Shown piece after piece: positions 34,123-42,429 of a DNA stretch of 64,000 bases. Origin of the DNA: Candidatus Mycalebacterium zealandia (lineage in GTDB: Bacteria; Desulfobacterota_D; UBA1144; Nemesobacterales; Mycalebacteriaceae); NCBI GenBank assembly GCA_014075295.1, contig CP046180.1:1098548-1162547 (forward strand), written 5' to 3'. Under the pieces are notes generated by a model. It did not search any database and had not been told where the DNA came from. It saw nothing but the letters and a program-made list of their open reading frames with translations. Position 1 is the first letter of the stretch; each line of letters starts with the position of its first letter. The translations under genes were made by a program, and so were the position numbers.

Positions 34123-34211
34123 CCCAAGTAAATCTAACAGGCAAAAGCGGACTGGAAAAGTCCGGATCGACAAGTTGAAATTCAAGAGCGTTAAAATATA
34201 ATCGCTTTATC

Positions 34212-35405
34212 ATGAAAGGTTCGGGCGGGCGATGGAAGTCGCCTCTTATACAAAGCCTTCCGGAATACGTCTTCAGCACGGTTGACAAACTCAAGAAAGA
34301 CGCACGGATAAAAGGGGAAGACATAATTGATTTGGGCATGGGCAATCCGGACCGCCCGACCCCAGGTCATATTGTTGAAAAACTGATTGAGTCTTCAGGC
34401 AAACCGCGCAACCACCGTTATTCGGCGTCCGCCGGAATAACGAACTTGAGAAAAGCTGTTTGCGACTGGTATGAGCGGAGGTTTAACGTAAAACTCAACC
34501 CCGACAGGGAAGCGGTCGCCACAATGGGCATAAAAGAGGGAATTTCACATCTTATGCCGTGCCTGCTCTCCGCCGGAGACAGCGTAATTGTCCCGGTTCC
34601 GGCGTATCCAATTCACCCTTACTCGGTAACCATAGCCGGAGGCAAGCCGGTTCCGGTTCCGCTTGTCTCCGACACCGACACCCTTATAGGCTCAATAGAG
34701 AAAGCGGTGCGCAAGAACGGAAAAAAGGTAAAGGCAATTCTGGTGTCGTTTCCAAACAATCCGACCACTCAGACAGTCAACATTGATTTCTTTGAAAAGA
34801 TTGTGGATTTAGCGCGCGAGGCGGGGATTCTGATTATTCACGATTTTGCCTACGCGGAGTTGTGTTTTGATGGCACGCCTCCGAGCATAATGCAGGTCAA
34901 AGGGGCGAAGGAAGTCGCCGTTGAGTTCTACTCACTTTCAAAAACCTACAATATGCCGGGCTGGAGGGTTGGATTTATGGTGGGCAACCCGGAGATTGTG
35001 GCGCATTTGAAGAAGATTAAAAGTTACCTTGACTACGGAATTTTCCAGCCCATCCAAATCGCGTCCATTCTTGCAATGAACGGCTCGCAGAAATGCGTTG
35101 ACGAAGTAAGAGAAACCTACCGCTCAAGACGCGACAAACTCATAAAATCATTCGCCAAAGCCAACTGGGAGATTGAGCCGCCGTCCGCAACTATGTTCGT
35201 CTGGGCGAAAATTCCCGAACAGTTTGAAAAAATGGGCTCGCTTGAGTTTTCAAAGATGCTTGTAAAAAAAGCGGGTGTTGTCTCTTCTCCGGGAGTGGGA
35301 TTTGGCAAACACGGCGAAGGGTTTGTGCGCTTCGCTCTGGTGGAAAACGAAAAACGCATAGGGCAGGCGGCGCGAAATCTGGACAAAACGCTTGGCAAAC
35401 GCTAA
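34212..35405 (+). CDS. Class I/II aminotransferase (AlaC/alanine transaminase-like)
   Basis: The 397-aa PLP enzyme has the fold-type I signatures DLGMGNPDRPTP, the cofactor-contacting SFPNNPTTQ, and SLSKTYNMPGWRVGF, whose lysine forms the PLP Schiff base. Highest similarity by pattern is to AlaC-type alanine/glutamate transaminases, which often carry the IDLGMGNPD motif; an LL-diaminopimelate aminotransferase is a weaker option. With ald and the alanine symporter it adds to an alanine theme. Its stop overlaps the convergent Omp85 gene by 4 bp. Confidence 0.87.
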   Translation: MKGSGGRWKSPLIQSLPEYVFSTVDKLKKDARIKGEDIIDLGMGNPDRPTPGHIVEKLIESSGKPRNHRYSASAGITNLRKAVCDWYERRFNVKLNPDREAVATMGIKEGISHLMPCLLSAGDSVIVPVPAYPIHPYSVTIAGGKPVPVPLVSDTDTLIGSIEKAVRKNGKKVKAILVSFPNNPTTQTVNIDFFEKIVDLAREAGILIIHDFAYAELCFDGTPPSIMQVKGAKEVAVEFYSLSKTYNMPGWRVGFMVGNPEIVAHLKKIKSYLDYGIFQPIQIASILAMNGSQKCVDEVRETYRSRRDKLIKSFAKANWEIEPPSATMFVWAKIPEQFEKMGSLEFSKMLVKKAGVVSSPGVGFGKHGEGFVRFALVENEKRIGQAARNLDKTLGKR

Positions 35406-37225
35406 AAAGCGTGTCCCACGTCCAGAAAGAACTGATACCGTTTTAGGCGCGAGTCGTGGTTGAGAGCGTAGCCAAAATCAACAGCAATCGGAATTCCCGC
35501 GACTTTATAACGCAAACCCGTGCCAACGGCGTATCGCAGGTCACCAAACGGATAGTCAAAACTTTTCGGAAAAACATTTCCGTAATCCAGAAAAGCCACC
35601 CCGCCAATTTTTCGCCATATGGGGAAGCGCACCTCAAACGCTCCGGTTATGAGCGAGTTTCCTCCAACGGGGTCGCCCCGTGAATCAAGCGGGCCCAGTT
35701 CCTGAAACGGAAATCCCCTCATGCTTTTGTTGCCGCCCGCGAACAATCTTGTGAACGGCGGAACTTCATCGCGGCTCGTCTGTCCAAACGGAGATAAAAA
35801 TCCCAACTGAAACTTCTTGGCGAACACAATTCCGCCTGCGGGATTGAAATATCCGGCGGCTTCAAAAACGGTCTTCACGTACTCCTCATCGGAGCCCAGA
35901 AACGCGGGAGAAATCTCAATATCGGCACTCATTGTGAAACCGTTGAATGGGTCCACCGGATTGTCAGTCGCCGTTATATCAATGCCGCCCATGAGCGTGA
36001 CCAGAAAGATGTCCTGAAGCCCGCGCGCAAGATTTGTGTCTCCCGCTTGCGATTTTATTTCAGACCTGATCGCGGCGGGGTTGAAATGAACAGAAAACAA
36101 GCCGTGCGAAAAGTCTTTCCTGACTTCGGGAGAAAATATGAAAAAATCCGCCTCATAACTCGGAAAGTCGTCTCTGCGGATATCAAAAAGCAATGAGAGG
36201 TTTGATTTTGCCCCAAGAAATCCGGTCTGCTGAATACTCACGGCAGCGCCCTGAGACGCGAAAGAAGCCCGCGCGGAAATTTCCAAAGTTCTGTTCAGAT
36301 GCAAAAAATGGCGGTTTATCAGCTTCACTCGCCCGCGCAGTTTGTCCACCCGCCCGGCGCCGATTCCCAACTGGAGAGTCATGGTTTTTCTTCGCACGGG
36401 AGTAACAACCGTGGAAATCACCGCCGCCCGGGCATCAATCTCCGAAGTTATGGAAACGGACTCAAAATACCCCAGCGCGACAAGCCGCCTTTTTGATTCA
36501 AAAAGTTTTGACAGCGAACTGGGCTCTCCCGTGCGGTAGGTAAGGTTTTCTATCACCAGATTGCGCAGGGTTTCATCTTCGGTGCGAATCTCTATGTTGC
36601 CAAAAACATACGGCGGGCCCGGCTCAATGGAAAAAATCACCTCCACACGCCTCTCTTTCCGCCTGACCTCTCCTTTTGAATTGACCACAGCCGAGGCATA
36701 CCCCATCTCAAGCAGGGTGTTTTTCACAACCCCTTTCGCTTTTTTAAAACGTTGTACGGAAAATCTCTCTCCCTCTTTGAGCGGCACACCGTAAACGGCC
36801 TCCCTGATGAGCGCGACCTGTTCGGGCGCGAGGGACCCCTTGACGTTAATCCTCACCTCGGACACAACAACGTGCTTGCCGAGTTTAATGTTTATCTCTA
36901 CGGCGACCCTTCTCTTGTTTTTTTCATAAACCGGACGCCAAGTTACCAAAGAACGGTAATACCCGTTGCCCGCAAGAAACTGCCGCAGGTATTCCATGTT
37001 TCTCTCAACCTTGAATCTGTCGAATTCCGGATAGGTTCTGCGCAGGAATGTGCCGCTTGGAACAATTTCCGAGATGACGCTCTTCATCTCGTCGTGGTCA
37101 ATCTCTCCGCCGCCTCTTATGGAAACTTTTGAAATTTCCGGTAACTGACTTTCCTGAGCCGCTCCCTGCGCAGGGAACGAGACCAGCAGAAAAGCAATAA
37201 GCAATGGAACTGCGAGTAGACGCAT
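35402..37225 (-). CDS. Omp85-family outer membrane protein (TamA/BamA-like)
   Basis: The 607-aa protein has an N-terminal signal peptide (about 1-24, LLIAFLLVSFPAQGAAQ). Three or so POTRA domains follow (about 30-260), and then a C-terminal barrel of 16 short beta strands ending in FFLDVGHAF. The barrel motif FAGGNKSMRGFPF is the LRGF-like loop found in BamA/TamA/FhaC. At this size and with three POTRA domains, TamA or a second BamA-like assembly factor is more likely than the essential BamA (about 780 aa). It acts in outer-membrane protein insertion or lipid transport. Confidence 0.82.
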   Translation of the reverse strand: MRLLAVPLLIAFLLVSFPAQGAAQESQLPEISKVSIRGGGEIDHDEMKSVISEIVPSGTFLRRTYPEFDRFKVERNMEYLRQFLAGNGYYRSLVTWRPVYEKNKRRVAVEINIKLGKHVVVSEVRINVKGSLAPEQVALIREAVYGVPLKEGERFSVQRFKKAKGVVKNTLLEMGYASAVVNSKGEVRRKERRVEVIFSIEPGPPYVFGNIEIRTEDETLRNLVIENLTYRTGEPSSLSKLFESKRRLVALGYFESVSITSEIDARAAVISTVVTPVRRKTMTLQLGIGAGRVDKLRGRVKLINRHFLHLNRTLEISARASFASQGAAVSIQQTGFLGAKSNLSLLFDIRRDDFPSYEADFFIFSPEVRKDFSHGLFSVHFNPAAIRSEIKSQAGDTNLARGLQDIFLVTLMGGIDITATDNPVDPFNGFTMSADIEISPAFLGSDEEYVKTVFEAAGYFNPAGGIVFAKKFQLGFLSPFGQTSRDEVPPFTRLFAGGNKSMRGFPFQELGPLDSRGDPVGGNSLITGAFEVRFPIWRKIGGVAFLDYGNVFPKSFDYPFGDLRYAVGTGLRYKVAGIPIAVDFGYALNHDSRLKRYQFFLDVGHAF

Positions 37226-37268
37226 GTTTGCCCGTTAAAAAGACTGATACGGGCTGATAATGTCCGAA

Positions 37269-38300
37269 CTACCGCCCTTCCAATATATTGTATCCGGTAA
37301 TTGACATGCTTTTCTCAGCCATTGTTTCAACATATTGCTGATCAATCATCCCGGCGTTCAGGGCTTTTGAAATGCGCATAAGCGCGATTTTCGCGGTTGC
37401 TTCGTCAACCATCTGCCCGGTTTCGGGGTCAAACATGCTGCCGCCGCCCTGCTCATGATAGAAATCAAGCTGGTGCTTGGCCTCTTCTATTTGCTTGTCG
37501 GTCGGAGAGAATGCGGTATTGGATATCAGAGCCTGCTGCGGATGGATAACCCAGGTTCCGTCCATTCCAATCTCCGCGGAGCCCACACACTTTTTCTCAA
37601 GCCCCTTTTCAATCTCTTTGATGGTTTCCGGCTTGTCGTCTTTTCTCCAGATTCTGAGATAGACGTTGTCTATCGCGTGAAGCCCGGCCGCTTTCGCCGC
37701 CGTAACAACGGCTTTTTTCTCGTAGTAGAAAACCTCGTTCTGCTTTTCCAGAAGAAGGTTGGGGTCAAGACCGAGTTCGGCCGCGTAATCGGCTATTCCG
37801 AAAACAAGTCCCGCCATTCTCGGAGACGCGGTCGCTATCTCGTAGGCATATTTCACGGCGCGCGGACGCTCAATCAGCGCCTCTATGCCGACCTTCGTTT
37901 TCCAGCCGTGTTTCTTCTCCAACTTGTCCAGCAGGTCGGAGACGATTTTAATGTCCTCGGGGCCGTTTGACTTGGGAATGATAACGCCGTGAAACCTGTC
38001 CACGGCACCGCTCATAATCGCCTCAATGTCACCTTTGAAGAAATCCGATCGCACGTTATTGGGACGAACCGTTATGACCTTTTTGCCAAAATCAAGCGTG
38101 TTGAGCGCTTCAACCATAACAGCCCTGCTTTTGTCTCCTTTGAATTCATAAGGGCAGGCGTCTTCAAGGTCCGCCATCACGTGGTCAACAGGCGCCTTCT
38201 CAGGGTCCGCCGCATTTGTGTGAAGTTTCATATTGTGTCCGGGATAGGTGAGTTCCGTTCTCGGAACCACAACTCTTGAACCGTTGTCTAATACAAACAT
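37269..38300 (-). CDS. CitE-family CoA-ester lyase, candidate malyl-CoA/beta-methylmalyl-CoA lyase
   Basis: The 343-aa HpcH/HpaI-fold protein has HVMADLEDACPYEFKG, a Glu/Asp metal site in KVGIEALIERPRAV, and GIADYAAELG. SAEIGMDGTWVIHPQQ closes the active site. This pattern fits CoA-thioester C-C lyases (malyl-CoA lyase, citramalyl-CoA lyase, CitE). The start ATG at 38300 has AGGAGG 7 nt upstream. An acyl-CoA dehydrogenase gene lies directly upstream with a 37-bp gap. With Ccr and Ecm present, cleavage of beta-methylmalyl-CoA to glyoxylate and propionyl-CoA is the expected role, but the substrate is inferred. Confidence 0.7.
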   Translation of the reverse strand: MFVLDNGSRVVVPRTELTYPGHNMKLHTNAADPEKAPVDHVMADLEDACPYEFKGDKSRAVMVEALNTLDFGKKVITVRPNNVRSDFFKGDIEAIMSGAVDRFHGVIIPKSNGPEDIKIVSDLLDKLEKKHGWKTKVGIEALIERPRAVKYAYEIATASPRMAGLVFGIADYAAELGLDPNLLLEKQNEVFYYEKKAVVTAAKAAGLHAIDNVYLRIWRKDDKPETIKEIEKGLEKKCVGSAEIGMDGTWVIHPQQALISNTAFSPTDKQIEEAKHQLDFYHEQGGGSMFDPETGQMVDEATAKIALMRISKALNAGMIDQQYVETMAEKSMSITGYNILEGR

Positions 38301-38337
38301 TTTTTTCCTCCTTGTTTTTTTCGTTTGAAAAGGTTTG

Positions 38338-39504
38338 TCAATAAATTTCAAGAAGCCGTCTGGCGATTACTTCATGCTGAATTTCGCTTGTTCCTTCAAA
38401 GATGCTGAACACGCGCGCGTCCCGCCAGAATCTCTCCATCGGGTATTCGGAGGAATACCCGTAACTGCCGAATATCTGCATCGCCTCTCTGGTTACGAAC
38501 TCCGCCATTTCCGCCCCTTTGGCTTTGGCGATTCCGGCTTCAAGGTCGCAACGTTTGCCGCTGTCTTTCTTCTCCGCGGCAACATAGGTCAAATTGCGCG
38601 CGGCTTCAATCTCAACCGCCATTTCCGACAGTTTGTGGCGTATAATCTGAAAATCGCTTATGGGCTGCCCGAACTGCACACGTTCTTTGGCGTATTTAAT
38701 TCCTTCCTCAAAAGCCGCCTGCGCGACCCCCACCGCTCTTGCCGCGGTCTGTATCCTCGCCGCTTCAAAAGTGGTCATAAGATGGTAAAACCCTCTGCCT
38801 TCCTCAAGCCCCAGAAGGTTTTCCGCCGGAACCCTGCATTCATCAAAACTGACGGTGAAAGATTTCATTCCGTGATAGCCAATTGTGGGAATGGGACCGC
38901 CCGCAATGTTGGGATGGTCAAGATGCTCCGATGGCTCCTTCTCAACCAGAAATATGCTCAAGCCCTTGTGCCTTTTGGATGCGTCCGCGTCAGTCCGGGC
39001 AAGCACCGCGAGAACATTCGCCCTGTTGGCGAAAGTGCACCATGTTTTCTCTCCGTGCAGTATGTAATGGTCGCCGTCTTTTGTGGCGCTGACTTTGGCT
39101 CCCGCGAGGTCTGACCCGTTATCGGGTTCGGTGAAAGCCGCGGCGGACATCAATTCCCCGCTTGCGAGACCCGGAAGAAACTTCTTTCTCTGCTCCTCCG
39201 TCCCGCCGTTTTGCAAAAGCGTTCCGGTGATGATGTTGCGCGTCATAATGCTTCCGGCGCTGAGCAACCCACGACTGAGTTCTTCGGTAACTATCGCCAT
39301 GCTGATGTAGTCCATCCCGATACCGCCGTATTTTTCGGGGAAAACCATCCCGAAATATCCGAGTTCCCCCATCTCCTTTATAATCTCCGGCGGAATTTCC
39401 TTGTTTTCATTGTGGATTTCCGCCGCAATGGGAACAATTTTTTCCTCGGTGAATTTGCGCACCGACTGTCTTATCTCTTCATGCTCGCTTGTGCATAAGG
39501 GCAT
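38338..39504 (-). CDS. Acyl-CoA dehydrogenase, candidate methylsuccinyl-CoA or short-chain type
   Basis: The 388-aa flavoprotein carries the standard ACAD motifs AAAFTEPDNGSDLAG, GEKTWCTFANRANVLAV and FEGTSEIQHEVIARRLLE. The catalytic glutamate is in the expected place, in IFEGTSE. The sequence pattern resembles short-chain (butyryl-CoA) members. True methylsuccinyl-CoA dehydrogenases are longer (about 550 aa), so I do not assign Mcd firmly. Its position in front of the CitE-like lyase gene suggests a place in the ethylmalonyl-CoA pathway or in fatty-acid degradation. The start has AGGAG 8 nt upstream. Confidence 0.83.
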   Translation of the reverse strand: MPLCTSEHEEIRQSVRKFTEEKIVPIAAEIHNENKEIPPEIIKEMGELGYFGMVFPEKYGGIGMDYISMAIVTEELSRGLLSAGSIMTRNIITGTLLQNGGTEEQRKKFLPGLASGELMSAAAFTEPDNGSDLAGAKVSATKDGDHYILHGEKTWCTFANRANVLAVLARTDADASKRHKGLSIFLVEKEPSEHLDHPNIAGGPIPTIGYHGMKSFTVSFDECRVPAENLLGLEEGRGFYHLMTTFEAARIQTAARAVGVAQAAFEEGIKYAKERVQFGQPISDFQIIRHKLSEMAVEIEAARNLTYVAAEKKDSGKRCDLEAGIAKAKGAEMAEFVTREAMQIFGSYGYSSEYPMERFWRDARVFSIFEGTSEIQHEVIARRLLEIY

Positions 39505-39571
39505 AACTGCTTTCTCCTGTTTTTCACTCTGAAACGAAAACCGCAATATGAAACCTGAACGGCTCGCTTTG

Positions 39572-40183
39572 TCAATACGAACCGGCCGCTTCGTATATCA
39601 GGTATTTAATATCCACGCCTTTCTCCCTGAACATCTTTTCAAATCTGGTCTGCGGTCTACCGCCCGGATACGAAAGCAACGCCTCGCCGCCCGAAATGCT
39701 CCGGAACATTTCCGAGCGCGCGAAAACCTCCGAGCACCGCTCAATGTATTCATCATGGTCGCTCGCGATTTCAAAGCGCCCGCCCCCGATTATTACACGG
39801 GCGAGAACGGACGCAAAATCGGCGTTCACAATCCTGTGCTTGCGATGGCGGTCTTTGGGCCAGGGATCGGGGAAATTCATGTAAACGCGGTCAAAGGTGG
39901 CGGAGGCGAAAAGCCCCGTCGCAAGCAAGCCGTCAAGATGGATGTATTTGAGGTTTTGCGTGCCGCTTTTTTCCGCATTTTTCACGGCTTTGACGAATCT
40001 GCCCGTTTTAATCTCAACCCCAACGTGATTGAAATCCGGCATCAGCCGCGCGAGTTCAAGCAGAAACTCGCCGTCGCCGCACCCGATGTCCAAAGTTGCA
40101 GGTTTTGAGTCACCAAAAATGGTCTGTTTTGAAATGGGCGGAAGGTGTTCCGAAACATCAAACGCCGCGCTCCGCGGGCTCAT
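39572..40183 (-). CDS. trmB: tRNA (guanine-N7-)-methyltransferase
   Basis: The 203-aa SAM enzyme methylates G46 in tRNA. The SAM site DIGCGDGEFLLELA and the catalytic/tRNA pattern NFPDPWPKDRHRKHRIVN are definitive for TrmB. It overlaps aroB by 4 bp and ends in an unremarkable C-terminus. Length is normal. Confidence 0.95.
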   Translation of the reverse strand: MSPRSAAFDVSEHLPPISKQTIFGDSKPATLDIGCGDGEFLLELARLMPDFNHVGVEIKTGRFVKAVKNAEKSGTQNLKYIHLDGLLATGLFASATFDRVYMNFPDPWPKDRHRKHRIVNADFASVLARVIIGGGRFEIASDHDEYIERCSEVFARSEMFRSISGGEALLSYPGGRPQTRFEKMFREKGVDIKYLIYEAAGSY

Positions 40184-41259
40184 AAAACGCTCTCATCAAC
40201 CGGAATGCCGTGACTACCGTCCACAGCCGCCATCTCACCGATTGCGCACGGCAAAGCCATCTCCACATTGCCCGCGCGGACTTTCTTGTCAAGTTTCATT
40301 GCCTCAAAAATCCGCGCGCCATCCATTTCAGAGGGAACCTCAGACGGAAGCCCCGCGGACTTAATCAGATCTTCAATCCTCCGGGTTTCACCTTCGGACA
40401 GAAAACCCATCTCCCGCGATATTCGCGCTTCGGCAACCATTCCAATCGCGACCGCGCCGCCGTGCGGTATTGAGTAGCCCGAAAGGTTTTCAACCGCGTG
40501 CCCGACCGTGTGTCCGAAATTGAGGATTTTCCTCAAATCCGCCTCTTTTTCGTCCTCTTCCACAACGCGCGCTTTGATTGAACAACTTCTCTCAACTATA
40601 TGAAGCAGCGCCTGCTCATCACATTTGAGAACCGCGTCCATGTTTTCTTCAAGAAACGCGAACAGTTCCGGATCTTTGATAACTCCGTATTTTATGACTT
40701 CGGCAACCCCTTCAATAATGTGTGCGCGCTCAAGAGTGGAAAGAAGCCCCACGTCCGAATAAACGGCTATTGGCTGATGAAACGCTCCTATGAGGTTTTT
40801 TCCGGCGGGGGTGTCAACACCGGTTTTTCCGCCGACCGAACTGTCTACGCAGGCGACAAGTGTAGTGGGGATTTGAACGTAAGGCACGCCCCTGCAGTAT
40901 GTCGCCGCGACAAATCCCGCGAGGTCTCCCACAACACCGCCTCCAAGAGCTATGACGGCGCAGTCCCTTCCGAGAAGGGATTTCTGCATCATATCCTCAA
41001 TGCTTTGTTTTGTTTCCCTTGTTTTGTTGCTCTCGCCCGCTGGAAAGTCAAAAATCTCGACACGGGCAACGCTCTTTTTCAAATCCGAAATAAGCGCCAG
41101 AGCGTGAAGGCGCGCGACATTGGAATCGGTTATCACCGCCCAACAGTCCACACCGGGAATTTCCGCAAGTTCCGAAGCGATAAGCGGAAAAAGCCCGTCT
41201 CCGATTTTAATCTGATACGGGTTGCTTGTCCGGGATTGTACTTGTGATTTTACGGGCGT
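40180..41259 (-). CDS. aroB: 3-dehydroquinate synthase with apparent ACG start
   Basis: AroB closes the first ring of the shikimate pathway from DAHP. The motifs VIALGGGVVGDLAGFVAA, VDSSVGGKTGVDTPAGKNLIG and the metal ligands in LNFGHTVGHAVE are intact. The first standard start codon in frame is a GTG at 41151, but that would remove the conserved N-terminal strand encoded upstream (NPYQIKIGDGLFPLIASEL). The frame is open to 41262 with no ATG, GTG or TTG. An ACG at 41257-41259 lies exactly 7 nt after GAGGTG (41267-41272), which overlaps the apt stop, and gives 359 aa, matching the normal ~360 aa. I use that start as the best explanation. Confidence 0.85.
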   Translation of the reverse strand, partial: TPVKSQVQSRTSNPYQIKIGDGLFPLIASELAEIPGVDCWAVITDSNVARLHALALISDLKKSVARVEIFDFPAGESNKTRETKQSIEDMMQKSLLGRDCAVIALGGGVVGDLAGFVAATYCRGVPYVQIPTTLVACVDSSVGGKTGVDTPAGKNLIGAFHQPIAVYSDVGLLSTLERAHIIEGVAEVIKYGVIKDPELFAFLEENMDAVLKCDEQALLHIVERSCSIKARVVEEDEKEADLRKILNFGHTVGHAVENLSGYSIPHGGAVAIGMVAEARISREMGFLSEGETRRIEDLIKSAGLPSEVPSEMDGARIFEAMKLDKKVRAGNVEMALPCAIGEMAAVDGSHGIPVDESVL

Positions 41260-41270
41260 TTTTCAGCACC

Positions 41271-41789
41271 TCAAACTTGAAACTGTATAACGGAGAAAAC
41301 TGACTCTTCCAATTTGGACGCGCCCCCCAAACCGGCAAGTTCAATAAGGAAAAGGTAGCCGGCAACCTGCCCCCCTATGCTTCTCACAAGCCGACCCGAT
41401 GCCTCCGCCGTGCCTCCGGTTGCAAGAAGGTCGTCCACTACAAGAACCTTTTCACCTTTGCTGACCGCATCCTTGTGTATTTCAAGGGAGTCCGTTCCGT
41501 ATTCAAGATCATAGGATTCCGCCTGTGTGGAGTGCGGCAGTTTCCCCATTTTTCTTACCAAAACCATGCCCTTGCCCATCTTTAAGCACAGAGCGGACGC
41601 AAAAATAAAACCGCGTGATTCTATGGCGACGATTTTGTCAAAATCAACGCCTTCCACCATTTCCAACATACTGTCAACGGCTTGCGAAAACGCCTCGAAG
41701 TTCTGGAGTAAAGGGGTTATGTCGTGAAAGCAGATGCCCTCCCGGGGAAAATCGTGAACATCCCGTATGTGGCTCTTGATGTCAATCAC
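41271..41789 (-). CDS. apt: Adenine phosphoribosyltransferase
   Basis: The 172-aa purine salvage enzyme makes AMP from adenine and PRPP. The PRPP-binding motif [14 protein letters not shown] (about 121-134) and the adenine-binding [15 protein letters not shown] and ESRGFIF segments are present. It is followed by aroB with 11 bp between stop and the proposed ACG start, so aroB is probably translated from the same message. Length is standard. Confidence 0.95.
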   Translation of the reverse strand: MIDIKSHIRDVHDFPREGICFHDITPLLQNFEAFSQAVDSMLEMVEGVDFDKIVAIESRGFIFASALCLKMGKGMVLVRKMGKLPHSTQAESYDLEYGTDSLEIHKDAVSKGEKVLVVDDLLATGGTAEASGRLVRSIGGQVAGYLFLIELAGLGGASKLEESVFSVIQFQV

Positions 41790-41810
41790 AGTTTTTGTAT
41801 TATAACACGG

Positions 41811-42428
41811 ATGATTGAGTTTTCTTTGAGCCGGTGTCCGGTGCGTAGAACGGGGGTTTTAACCGCCGTTTTCGCCGTATTTCTCTGCCTTACATTTACC
41901 GTCCCGGCGGCGTCCGGCGAGTCTCTTCTGGGTTTCGATTTTATGACTCCGTCAAAACGCGCTTTTGCAATTGCGAACCATATGGGTCTCCGGACACTTG
42001 AAAAAGGCAAAACCAAAAACGCGAGAAGAGAAGCGGTTTTCTCCGGTTCGGCGGCTCAAATTCCGATTGGTACGGAGGAAACAATAACGAGGATTTCCTT
42101 CTACAGAGACAAAATTGAAGCAGTTACCCTGTTAGGCAACGGCGCGGATGAGGAAGACGCGCAGGCGGTTGCAATGGCACTCAGAGAACGATACGGGGCG
42201 CCTGACGCCGAAGAGGAGGTTTTTTCCTACAGGGTCAAATCTTGGAACCTCTCGAATTCCAGACTTACTTTCAGTTATTCGGGCGACACGCTGAAAATCT
42301 CGCAGAGCCATCTCGAAACCAGAAAAGAAAGACATGAAAGGGATTTAACCAGAGAAAGACTCAAAGATAAGCGACATCCCGTGCAAAAGATGCTTGACGG
42401 CGATTTTTCAAAGCCGGAATACAAGTGA
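41811..42428 (+). CDS. Hypothetical exported protein (~205 aa)
   Basis: I do not recognise the family. An N-terminal hydrophobic segment (about residues 15-34, [19 protein letters not shown]) ending in ASG suggests a Sec signal peptide, so the mature ~170-aa protein would be periplasmic. The mature part has a compact alpha/beta pattern, and the C-terminal third is very basic and helical ([17 protein letters not shown]). The ATG at 41811 is the first plausible start. It lies alone, divergent from apt and convergent with the mutase gene. Confidence 0.6.
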   Translation: MIEFSLSRCPVRRTGVLTAVFAVFLCLTFTVPAASGESLLGFDFMTPSKRAFAIANHMGLRTLEKGKTKNARREAVFSGSAAQIPIGTEETITRISFYRDKIEAVTLLGNGADEEDAQAVAMALRERYGAPDAEEEVFSYRVKSWNLSNSRLTFSYSGDTLKISQSHLETRKERHERDLTRERLKDKRHPVQKMLDGDFSKPEYK

Positions 42429-42429
42429 T

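Noticed and set aside
38338..39504. Firm call as methylsuccinyl-CoA dehydrogenase
   Set aside because: The protein is about 390 aa and resembles general short-chain acyl-CoA dehydrogenases; known methylsuccinyl-CoA dehydrogenases are longer. I kept it as a candidate only.
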